Origin: Caballeronia sp. Lep1P3
GTDB lineage: Bacteria > Pseudomonadota > Gammaproteobacteria > Burkholderiales > Burkholderiaceae
Assembly: GCF_022879595.1 (NCBI RefSeq)
Contig: NZ_CP084266.1
Span: forward strand, 124,001 to 188,000
Direction: 5' to 3'
DNA length: 64,000 nucleotides
This document shows positions 17,785-30,367 of this stretch, one piece after another; positions within the stretch are counted from its first letter, which is position 1, and the number at the start of each line of letters is the position of its first letter. A model generated the notes under the pieces. It did no database searches and had not been told where the DNA came from. It saw only the letters and a list, made by a program, of their open reading frames with translations. The position numbers were made by a program, and so were the translations under genes.

Positions 17785-17812
17785 GACCTTTTTTTGTTGT
17801 GCTTAATTGTCT

Positions 17813-17867
17813 TGTCGGTCTATTGGCGTTGCCCCGCCCCGCACAGGGGCAGCCCAATAAACCGACA
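17813..17867. repeat. Imperfect inverted repeat, short copy of an interspersed element; possible bidirectional terminator
   Basis: Arms at 17813-17835 and 17846-17867 begin with TGTCGGTCTATTGGCG and end with its near-complement ACCGACA. They lie between the convergent CNNM and treY genes, after a T7 tract. The left arm matches both outer ends of the large inverted repeat at 27373-28012, so this is a short relative of that element. The hairpin could end transcription from both sides. Confidence 0.75.
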
Positions 17868-17898
17868 TAAGCAACGCCCCAGCGAGAGCAAAAAGAAC

Positions 17899-20850
17899 CT
17901 AACCCCCCGGTACTCCCTCCTCAACAAGCAAAGCAACCGGCATAACCCCAAGCGCATCGCGCAAAAATAGCCGCTCGCCATCGGCTTTAGGCGCATGAGG
18001 ACTGAGCCAATCGAACAACGCTCGCGAATGAAGCGCCTCGGGCAGAACGACGGAAGTATCGCCCCAAACGGAAGGGGAAACGAGCGGCAAATCGGGCGCA
18101 GAGCCGAGCAACGAAGCAGCATGCCGCGTCGCAATGACGATCGCATAAGCACTGCCCGCATGCCGCGCATAAGCGATGACATGCTTCGCATGCTCGCCCT
18201 GCACAGCCAAAGGCAGATACTCGCCCTGAGCAAACAGCGATTCGCAATGCTTGCGCAAGGCAAGCGCCCGGCGCACGAGTCCGAGCTTCACACGTCCGTC
18301 GCGCCAGTTGGCCATCTGCTCCGAAGGCGGTCCCTTCTCGTCGATTTCCTCAAGCCACTTGCGGCGCAATTCATAGTCCACAGGCCGGCGATTATCCGGA
18401 TCGACGAGACTGAAATCCCATAGCTCCGTGCCCTGGTAAAGATCCGGCACGCCCGGCGACGCGAGCCGCAAGAGCGTCTGCTGAAAGCTGTCGATCGCAC
18501 CGATCGGCCCGATGCGCTCGACGAACTTCGATAGCTCCTGCAAGAAGCCATTGCGACGCTGCGGCGCGACGATATCGAAGAGAAAGTCCCTGCACGCCTG
18601 CTCATACGCCTCGTCCGGCGCAAACCAGCTCGTGCGCAGCTTGCCTTCGCGTAACGCCTTCAATTGCCATTGCGCGACGCGCTCCGCAAGCTCCTGTACG
18701 CCGGCTTCGTCGTCGGGCGCGAGCGTGAGCGGCCAGCATCCGACGAGCGTCTGATACAGCATCGACTCGGCGGCGGGGCCGGGCGCCCAGTCCCTGCTGT
18801 CGCTCGTTTCGTTATGGCCGCCATTCGGTCCGCGTCGCAACGGCGCATTCAGCGTCGACCATGCCTTGAGCGTCGCGGCCCATTCGTCTGGAATCTCGCT
18901 CAATGCGGCGATGCGCGCGCGCACATCCTCGCCGCGCTTGTGATCGTGCGTCGCGGTGCACAGCATCGCATGCGGAAACGTGGCGAGACGCTCGCGGTTC
19001 GCCTTGTGAAACTCCTCCAGCGACAGCGAAAACTCGCCCGGATCGGCGCCCACTTCGTTGCGCGAGATGAGCCGTCCATAGCGATAGCACGCCGTATCCT
19101 CGACAGCCTTCGCCGCCACCGGCGATGTCAGCTGCGAAAACAGCGTTTGCGCCGCGCGCCGCTGCGATCCCGCCGATGCCTGCGGATTCTGTGCTTGGCC
19201 GGAAGCCGCCTGCGCCTGATTGCGATCGCGATCGCGGCCACGCTCCGCCGCACGTTCGCGCTGACGATCGTTCTTCTCGTTGCGTTCGTTTCGTTCGGTG
19301 TGCGATGCATCGTCGGGCAGCTTGCCGCCGAGCCACTGCGCCACCTGATCGAGTATGACGTGGTCCGCATGCGCAAGCGATGCGCGCGCGGCGTCGAGCG
19401 CCTGTAAGAAGTATCGGTCGTCCTCGGCACTGCGCACGCCGCCCACCGGATAGATGCGATACACCGGAAAGTGCACGACGAGTTCGGCAACCACACGGCG
19501 AATCGACGTGAACGTGTAGTCGCGCGTGGTCTGCGCATCGCGTGCGATGCGATGCAGCGCGCGTGTCACGCGATCGAGTTCCGCCGCGAGATTCTCCGCG
19601 AGAATCTTGCGCCGCGCGATCAACGCTTCGTCGGCGAAATTGCCGCTCTTGCCCGTGAGTTCCGCCCACAGCGCGGCAAGCGGTTCGGCGCCCGCGGGAT
19701 CGTGCAAGAGCGCGCCGACATCGTTCATGAAGTCGTAGCCGGTGGTGCCGTCCACTTGCCAGTCGCGACGCAGCGGCTCGCCGCGCGCAAGAATCTTTTC
19801 GACGACGAAGTACGTATGGCCATTGCCGTTGCGCAATGCCTCGGGCCGCTCGGCCGACAGCTCTTCGAGCCGCGCGCGCAGACGCTGGCAGTATTCGCGC
19901 GGCTCGGCCAGCCCGTCGACGTGATCGATACGCACGCCGTCGATAAGGCCCTCGGTGAAGAGCCGGAAAATGAGCGCATGCGATGCCTCGAAGACTTCCG
20001 GCCGTTCGACGCGCACGCCGCCGAGCGTGCTCACGTCGAAGAAGCGCCGCCAGTTCACTTCGTCCGCAGCGGTGCGCCACCATGCGAGGCGGAAATGCTG
20101 CCGCTCGAGCAGCCGATGCAGACGCTCGCGGCCCGCATTCGTCTCCGGCGAATGCGCCGCGAGAACCGCCTGGATCGCGGCCTGTCCGCCTTCGGTCTGC
20201 GCGATGGTCACGAGCGCCGTGCGCGCATCGGCGGCGCGCGGCTGATCGGCGGGCTGCGTCGTGAGGCCCGCGAAACGTTGCGCGAGTTCGGGCGCTTCTT
20301 GAAGCACGGCGGGGTAATCGACCGGACAGACGGGAAACACGTGCGAGTAGTACTCGATCACGAAGCGCCCTTCGTCCGCGCGATACGCGAGCTTGATCTT
20401 GCCGCCTTGCAGCTCCTCGCCATACGCGGCGCCGAGAAACGGCGCAAGCACCTTGCCGCGCAGCGCGGGATCGGGCGAATGCCAGTCCACATCGAAGAAG
20501 CGCGCATGCGCCGCGTGGCGTCCCCATTCGAGGATGTCCTGCCACCACGCATTCTCCGAGCCGCCGACGCCCATGTGATTCGGCACGACATCGACGATCA
20601 GTCCCATTTCATGCGCGCGCAGTTTCTCGACGAAGCGTCGCAAGCCTTCCTCGCCGCCGAGTTCGGGATTGACCTTCGTATAGTCGACGGTGTCGTAGCC
20701 GTGCGTGGAGCCGGATGTCGCCGTCGTGATCGGCGACGCATACGCATGACTCACGCCGAGCGAGGCGAAGTAGTCCACCTGCGCGGCGGCGTCGTCGAAC
20801 GTGAAGCCCTTGTGAAGCTGAAGCCTTAGCGTGGAGCGCGGTACGGTCAT
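17899..20850 (-). CDS. treY: Malto-oligosyltrehalose synthase
   Basis: GH13 enzyme of 983 residues that isomerises the reducing-end alpha-1,4 bond of malto-oligosaccharides to the alpha,alpha-1,1 trehalose bond. The start MTVPRSTLRLQLHKGFTFDD and YFASLGVSHAYASPI are family signatures. The catalytic regions are GVRIDHVDGL (nucleophile Asp about 308) and VVEKILARGE (acid/base Glu about 351), with VPDLYQGTELWDFSLVDPDN late in the sequence. A Gln/Arg/Asn-rich insert at about 520-560 is unusual, as most TreY proteins are 700-950 residues. The ATG overlaps the malQ stop by four bases, so translation is coupled. It is the last gene of the cluster and supplies the substrate for TreZ. Confidence 0.97.
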   Translation of the reverse strand: MTVPRSTLRLQLHKGFTFDDAAAQVDYFASLGVSHAYASPITTATSGSTHGYDTVDYTKVNPELGGEEGLRRFVEKLRAHEMGLIVDVVPNHMGVGGSENAWWQDILEWGRHAAHARFFDVDWHSPDPALRGKVLAPFLGAAYGEELQGGKIKLAYRADEGRFVIEYYSHVFPVCPVDYPAVLQEAPELAQRFAGLTTQPADQPRAADARTALVTIAQTEGGQAAIQAVLAAHSPETNAGRERLHRLLERQHFRLAWWRTAADEVNWRRFFDVSTLGGVRVERPEVFEASHALIFRLFTEGLIDGVRIDHVDGLAEPREYCQRLRARLEELSAERPEALRNGNGHTYFVVEKILARGEPLRRDWQVDGTTGYDFMNDVGALLHDPAGAEPLAALWAELTGKSGNFADEALIARRKILAENLAAELDRVTRALHRIARDAQTTRDYTFTSIRRVVAELVVHFPVYRIYPVGGVRSAEDDRYFLQALDAARASLAHADHVILDQVAQWLGGKLPDDASHTERNERNEKNDRQRERAAERGRDRDRNQAQAASGQAQNPQASAGSQRRAAQTLFSQLTSPVAAKAVEDTACYRYGRLISRNEVGADPGEFSLSLEEFHKANRERLATFPHAMLCTATHDHKRGEDVRARIAALSEIPDEWAATLKAWSTLNAPLRRGPNGGHNETSDSRDWAPGPAAESMLYQTLVGCWPLTLAPDDEAGVQELAERVAQWQLKALREGKLRTSWFAPDEAYEQACRDFLFDIVAPQRRNGFLQELSKFVERIGPIGAIDSFQQTLLRLASPGVPDLYQGTELWDFSLVDPDNRRPVDYELRRKWLEEIDEKGPPSEQMANWRDGRVKLGLVRRALALRKHCESLFAQGEYLPLAVQGEHAKHVIAYARHAGSAYAIVIATRHAASLLGSAPDLPLVSPSVWGDTSVVLPEALHSRALFDWLSPHAPKADGERLFLRDALGVMPVALLVEEGVPGG

Positions 20851-23051
20851 GGTGTTTCGGGCTTTGGGGTGTCTGAATTGTCTTGCTGCACGGAACGCTT
20901 GCGCGCCGAGTCCACGGCGAGCAGGCGGTCGCTGAATGCATCGTCGGCGAACATTTCTTCGACCGGCAGCGCGAGACGCCGCCGCCAGTTCGGATGCTCG
21001 TCGATGGAACCGGGCAGGTTCGGCTGCTCCACGAGGCCGAGCAGGTCTTCGAGCGGATACGTGACGAGCGGCGCGGGCGTCATGCCGACGAATGCGAGCG
21101 CTTCATCGATGGGCGCGTTGTCGATAGGCGGCGCCTCGACGTCTTTCGGCGCGATGCCCGCTTCCTGAAACGCGCGCCACAAATGCCCGCGATCCACGCC
21201 GCGCTCTTCCATCGCCGCTTCGACCGGATCGCGTCCGTCTTCGCGCGCCATCGTCTGGCCGATCTTCGAGCGCCATTCGATGTCTTCCCCGCGCCACCAT
21301 CCGTTGACGGTGGGCAGGTCGTGCGTCGTCGTCGTCGCGGTTACGCCGTCGCTCCATTCGCCCGGCGGCTTGAATCCTTCGCCATCCTGAGCACGTTCGA
21401 ACCATAGCACCCGAATACCTAGCAAACCCTGCTCCTGCAAACGCTCGCTGAAGCCGGGCGGCACGGTGCCGAGATCCTCGCCAACGACGATCGCGCGATG
21501 CCGCCACGATTCCAGCGCGATGAGCCGCAACAGGTCCTCGAACGGATAGCGCAGATACGCGCCGTCCTTCGCGCTTTCGCCTTCGGGCACGAGCCACAGC
21601 CGCCGCAAGCCGAGAATGTGATCGATGCGGATGCCGCCCGCCTGCGCGAACGCGGCGCGCAACATGTCGATGAACGCGGCGAAGCCCTGCATGCGCATCG
21701 CGCGCGGCGAGAACGTCGTGAGGCCCCACGATTGCCCGGCCTGATTGAAGAGATCGGGCGGCGCGCCGACGGACACGCCCGTCAGCATGTCGTCGCGATA
21801 CGACCATGCGTGACTGCCCGCGCTGTCGCAGCCGACCGCGAGATCCGCGACGAGGCCGACGGCCATGCCCGCATCGCGCGCGGCGTGCTGCGCGTGCATG
21901 AGTCCCTTGGCCGCGAGCCATTGCGTGAAGAGATGAAAGTCCACCTCGCGCCGATGCGCCTCGGCGAACGCGGCCACGGCTTCGCTGCGCGGATCGCGCA
22001 GGTCTTCGGGCCAGTTGCGCCAGTGACCTTCGCCGTTTTGCGCGAGTTGTTCCGCCTGCAGCGCTTCGAAGCGCGCGTGGTCTTCGAGCGCGCGTCCGCC
22101 TTCCTTCACGAACGCGGCGAAGTCCTTCGCGAACGGGGAATCGTCGTCTTGCGAGAAGCCGTCGAAGAGCGCGCGCAGCACGGCGATGCGCGCTTTCATC
22201 GCGCGCGGCCAGTCGATCAGCGAGAGGCGCTCGAGTTCGGTCAACTCATCGGCGACGCCCGCCTTCTCGATCGCCGCGCGCGCGGCCGGCGCGCCGAGCA
22301 CGGCCGCCGGGTCGATATGCGCGATGTTGAGAAAGAGCCGCGACGAAGGCGAGTACGGACTGCACTTGTTCGGCTCGGCGGTGAACATCGCGTGCATCGG
22401 GCTGATGGCGAGCGCATGGCTGCCGCGCTTCGCGGCCTGCGTCGCAAGCGCGGCGAGCGCGGTGAAGTCGCCCACGCCGCCGTCGCCGTTGCGCCGCACG
22501 CCATAGACTTGCGCGGCGACGCCCCAGAGCGGCGGCGCTTTCTGCGCATCGGCGTCCTGGCCGAGGGCGCGCCACGCATCGTCGACCGTATAGCAGCGCG
22601 CGGGCGCGACCGCGAGCGTCGTGCGATGGTCGTTGATGACGAGCGTGTGATAGCCCGGCTCGGCAATCGGCGCGAGCAGGGCGGTCTCGCCCTTGGGCGA
22701 CGTAAAGCGCCCGTCGATGACCTCGCCGCTTTCCATTTCGATGCGATAGCGCGCGCCCGACTTCGCCGCCGACACCGGCAGCGCGATGCCGCGATCCACC
22801 TCTGCCGTGATGAGCGGCGGCAGCTTTCGGCCACTCATTTCGGCATCGATGGCGGACATGCTCTGCTTGATCTGCGCGGCGTTGCCGCACGGCAGGCCGA
22901 GCTTTTCGAGCAGCACGCGCAGGGTTTTTTCCGGCACGCGCTGCGTGCTCTTGTGCGCGTCCTGCCACTCGACTTCGAAGCCCGCGCGTTGCGCGAGCGT
23001 TTCGATGGTCGAGCGCGGACGCGCTTCGTTTGCGGTGTTCGCGGCGCTCAC
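20847..23051 (-). CDS. malQ: 4-alpha-glucanotransferase (amylomaltase)
   Basis: GH77 enzyme of 734 residues that transfers alpha-1,4-glucan chains between malto-oligosaccharides and releases glucose. Catalytic motifs: IRIDHILGLRR (nucleophile Asp about 477), VVGEDLGTVP (acid/base Glu about 523) and TTTHDLPTVNGWW (transition-state Asp about 577). The N-terminal 150 residues form the beta-rich extension typical of proteobacterial MalQ. I chose a GTG start at 23051 that overlaps the treZ stop by four bases (GTGA); the longer frame would run through treZ. At its own end the stop overlaps the treY ATG, so treZ-malQ-treY are translationally coupled. Confidence 0.96.
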   Translation of the reverse strand: MSAANTANEARPRSTIETLAQRAGFEVEWQDAHKSTQRVPEKTLRVLLEKLGLPCGNAAQIKQSMSAIDAEMSGRKLPPLITAEVDRGIALPVSAAKSGARYRIEMESGEVIDGRFTSPKGETALLAPIAEPGYHTLVINDHRTTLAVAPARCYTVDDAWRALGQDADAQKAPPLWGVAAQVYGVRRNGDGGVGDFTALAALATQAAKRGSHALAISPMHAMFTAEPNKCSPYSPSSRLFLNIAHIDPAAVLGAPAARAAIEKAGVADELTELERLSLIDWPRAMKARIAVLRALFDGFSQDDDSPFAKDFAAFVKEGGRALEDHARFEALQAEQLAQNGEGHWRNWPEDLRDPRSEAVAAFAEAHRREVDFHLFTQWLAAKGLMHAQHAARDAGMAVGLVADLAVGCDSAGSHAWSYRDDMLTGVSVGAPPDLFNQAGQSWGLTTFSPRAMRMQGFAAFIDMLRAAFAQAGGIRIDHILGLRRLWLVPEGESAKDGAYLRYPFEDLLRLIALESWRHRAIVVGEDLGTVPPGFSERLQEQGLLGIRVLWFERAQDGEGFKPPGEWSDGVTATTTTHDLPTVNGWWRGEDIEWRSKIGQTMAREDGRDPVEAAMEERGVDRGHLWRAFQEAGIAPKDVEAPPIDNAPIDEALAFVGMTPAPLVTYPLEDLLGLVEQPNLPGSIDEHPNWRRRLALPVEEMFADDAFSDRLLAVDSARKRSVQQDNSDTPKPETP

Positions 23052-24943
23052 GTGCGTTGTCCCTCGGTCGGTTCCAGCCGGCGCGCGTCGTGCGCACTCG
23101 CGTATTCGTTCACGTCGCCGGTGAGCCAGGCGACGAACGTTCGGCCGCTCAGTTCGCCCTCGCTCGCGCGATCCTGCGCACGCGGCGGCGTCTCGAAGAT
23201 GACCTTGCCCTGCGGTGCATCCGAGAGCGCGACGGGCGCATCGGCGAGATTGAGTGCGATAGAGAGCGTCTCGCCGTCGCCGAGCTTCCAGCGCGCGACG
23301 AGCGCTTTTTCGCCGATCACGTTCGCCCCAAGCGATTTCGCGCCCTTCAGACGCGGCGTGATGAGCTTCGCGCGCACCGTCAGCGCCGAACGATAGAAGT
23401 GCAGCCATTCGAGACGATCGAGTTCGTCTTCTTTGTTCGCCACATTGGGCGACGACATCTCGAACGTGCGCTTGTCGTTCGGATCGGGAATCTGCGCGCG
23501 GCGCTTTTCATCGGTGAATGCGGAGAACTTCGCAAATTCCTTGCGGCGGCCTTCGCGAACGGCATCGGCGAGTTCGTCGTGATAGTCGGTGAAGAAGAGG
23601 AACGGCTGCTTCGAGCCGTACTGCTCTTCCATGAAAAGCATCGGGATTTGCGGCGAAATCAGCAGCAGGCCGGTGGCGGCATGAAGCGAATCATCATCGG
23701 TGAGCGAGCGCAGGCGTTCGCCCATCGCGCGATTGCCGACTTGATCGTGGTTCTGCAGAAACATCACGAAAGCCGTGGGCGGCAGATGTCCGCTCGGCTC
23801 GCCGCGCGGCGCGCCATCGTGAATGGGCGATGGATCGCCCTGATACACGAAGCCTTCGGCAAGCACGCGCGCGAGCTTTTCGATGGGCTTGTCCGAATAC
23901 GCCTCGTAGTAGCTCTCGCTCTCGCCGGTCAGCAGCACGTGCAGCGTGTTGTGGGCGTCGTCGCTCCATTGCGCGTCGAAGTGCTTTTCCAGCAGGCTCG
24001 CGGTGTTGTGCTCGTTCTCCAGCACGAGATGCACATGCCGCTCGGCTTCGACGGAACTGCGCACGCGATCCGCGAGTTCGCGCAGCCATTCGTCGTCGTT
24101 GATCGCGTGCACTGCATCGAGGCGCAGGCCATCGAAGCGATATTCGTTGAGCCAGTAGAGCGCGTTGTCGAAGAAGAAGTCGCGCACTTGCGGCCGTTCG
24201 AAATCGATCGCAGGACCCCACGGCGTGTTCACGCCTTCGCGGAAGAACGTCTTCGCATACGCATGCAGATAGTTGCCGTCCGGCCCGAAGTGGTTATAGA
24301 CGACATCGAGAAACACCATAAGGCCCAAACCATGCGCGGTGTCGATGAGCTGCTTGAGTTCTTCGGGGCGGCCATAGGCCGAATCGGGCGCATAGGGCAG
24401 CACGCCGTCATAGCCCCAGTTGCGCGTGCCGGAGAAGTCGTTGAGCGGCATCAGTTCGATGGCCGTCACGCCGAGCTGCGCGAGTTCCGGCAGACGCGCG
24501 GTGACGCCCGCATAACCGCCCATCGCGCCGACGTGCAGTTCATAAAGCACGGTCTCTTCCCACGGCCGGCCATGCCAGTTCGTGTTCGTCCAGCGATACG
24601 CGCGCGGATCGACGACTTCGCTCGGGCCATGCACGTCCTGCGGCTGAAAGCGCGATGCGGGATCGGGTACGGCGAGGTCATCGTCGAAACGATAGCGATA
24701 CAGCGTGCCCGCGCCTGCGTCGGCTTCGGCTTCGTACCAGCCGTCGCCGGTTGCCTGCATGTCGACGAGTTCGGGCGTCGTGCTGCCGGCTCGCTGAATC
24801 TCCACTTGAACGCGGTCGCGCGACGGCGCCCAAAAACGAAAGCGCGTGCGCGGATTCTCGCGTTCGGCGCCGGTCAGATGCGCGCCGAAAGGAAGGCAAT
24901 GCGCGTGTTGATGCTGGTGAGGATCGATCGGACGTTCGGACAT
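23048..24943 (-). CDS. treZ: Malto-oligosyltrehalose trehalohydrolase
   Basis: GH13 enzyme of 631 residues that releases trehalose from maltooligosyl-trehalose made by TreY. An N-terminal beta-sandwich (RFRFWAPSRDRVQVEI) precedes the barrel. Catalytic motifs are GLRLDAVHAI (Asp about 274), LVLENEHNT (Glu about 311) and FLQNHDQVGNRAMG (Asp about 399). It sits 96 bases downstream of glgX and overlaps malQ by four bases. Together with TreY it forms the glycogen-to-trehalose branch of the cluster. Confidence 0.97.
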   Translation of the reverse strand: MSERPIDPHQHQHAHCLPFGAHLTGAERENPRTRFRFWAPSRDRVQVEIQRAGSTTPELVDMQATGDGWYEAEADAGAGTLYRYRFDDDLAVPDPASRFQPQDVHGPSEVVDPRAYRWTNTNWHGRPWEETVLYELHVGAMGGYAGVTARLPELAQLGVTAIELMPLNDFSGTRNWGYDGVLPYAPDSAYGRPEELKQLIDTAHGLGLMVFLDVVYNHFGPDGNYLHAYAKTFFREGVNTPWGPAIDFERPQVRDFFFDNALYWLNEYRFDGLRLDAVHAINDDEWLRELADRVRSSVEAERHVHLVLENEHNTASLLEKHFDAQWSDDAHNTLHVLLTGESESYYEAYSDKPIEKLARVLAEGFVYQGDPSPIHDGAPRGEPSGHLPPTAFVMFLQNHDQVGNRAMGERLRSLTDDDSLHAATGLLLISPQIPMLFMEEQYGSKQPFLFFTDYHDELADAVREGRRKEFAKFSAFTDEKRRAQIPDPNDKRTFEMSSPNVANKEDELDRLEWLHFYRSALTVRAKLITPRLKGAKSLGANVIGEKALVARWKLGDGETLSIALNLADAPVALSDAPQGKVIFETPPRAQDRASEGELSGRTFVAWLTGDVNEYASAHDARRLEPTEGQRT

Positions 24944-25039
24944 GATTTCGTGCCTGGTTTGCTTTGTCGCATTGCCAATGTGATGCGTGCCGCCGCGAGC
25001 CTCGGTGCGTTGCCTGACGATGCCGTCGCTCGCGCGTCG

Positions 25040-27286
<2,247 letters not shown>

Positions 27287-27372
27287 TTTTGGCCTTTTTT
27301 GGGGTTTGTGAGGTGCTTTTTGTTCGCGGGCGCGGGGCGGTTCTTCGGGTTCTCTTCTGTGCTTAATTTTCG

Positions 27373-28012
27373 TGTCGGTCTATTTGCGTTGCCCCTGTGC
27401 GGGGCGGCAGTCACTTTCTTTGCTTGGGACCAGAGTAAGGCGCTAAAGCGCCAACTCTGGTCGACACAAAGAAAGTAACCAAAGAAAGCAGCTTCTGAGC
27501 CCGCAGCACTTAATGCGTGGGCAGCTTGCGGAAAGAGCATTGGCACTCGGTAAATAAACAGCCTTGAATGACCTTCCACGCCCGCTGAGCGCCAGGTCCT
27601 GCGAGCCCCTTGGCTCGATAACACCACATCCGCGTTTTGCGCTTGCGTCTGCGGTCCAGTCGTTAGTCGGCGGCGGGCGTCAATGAGTTTTGCGAGCGCC
27701 GGCGCATCAGCGTCGTTGAACCGCAAACACGTACAGGCGCACATACGCTTGCAAACGATGGTGTTAACGAGCCAAGGGGCTCGCAGGATGTGGCGCTCAG
27801 CGGGCGCGGAAGGTGATTCAAGGCTGTTTATAAGCTGAGTGCCAATGCTCTTTCCGCAAGCTGCCCACACATTAAGTGCTGTGGGCTAGAAAGCTGCTTT
27901 CTTTGGTTACATTCTTTGTGTCGACCAGAGTTGGCGCTTTAGCGCCTTACTCTGGTCCCAAGCAAAGAAAGTGACCCCCGCCCCGGGGAGGGGCAACGCT
28001 AATAGACCGACA
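27373..28012. repeat. 640-bp interspersed element with 254-bp inverted-repeat arms and a 132-bp centre
   Basis: The left arm (27373-27626) and right arm (27759-28012) are near-perfect reverse complements of equal length. Inside each arm is a smaller palindrome, GACCAGAGT...ACTCTGGTC around GGCGCTAAAGCGCC. Outer ends read TGTCGGTCTATTTGCGTT, the motif also found at 17813. There is no transposase frame; the open frames crossing it (peptides such as KKVTAAPHRGNANRP) are spurious translations that I recognise as recurring in Burkholderia-group annotations. It fills most of the 840-base glgX-glgB gap. A transcript would fold into a very long hairpin, which could cut read-through from glgB to glgX. 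Confidence 0.9.
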
Positions 28013-28031
28013 CGAGTTGCAACAACCCACT

Positions 28032-28121
28032 CAACCGCCGAGCAAGCAACCGCAGAGCAAACAACCGCAGAGCAAGCAACAGCAGCGTAAACAACCGCAG
28101 AGCAAGAAACCGCCGAGCAAC
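28032..28121. repeat. Six tandem copies of a 15-bp repeat just past the glgB stop
   Basis: Units follow the pattern CAACCGCAGAGCAAG with one to five changes per copy, in register from 28032 to 28121 with no spacers. They end 5 bases before the glgB stop codon and begin 19 bases from the inverted-repeat element. Direct tandem arrangement and absence of spacers rule out a CRISPR array. The array may vary in copy number between strains. Confidence 0.85.
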
Positions 28122-28126
28122 AAACC

Positions 28127-30347
<2,221 letters not shown>

Positions 30348-30367
<20 letters not shown>

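Noticed and set aside
21498..23396. Long plus-strand frame opposite malQ and treZ
   Set aside because: Low-complexity shadow; malQ and treZ have full catalytic motifs on the other strand.
28032..28121. Possible CRISPR array
   Set aside because: Units are directly adjacent 15-mers with no spacers and no cas genes nearby.
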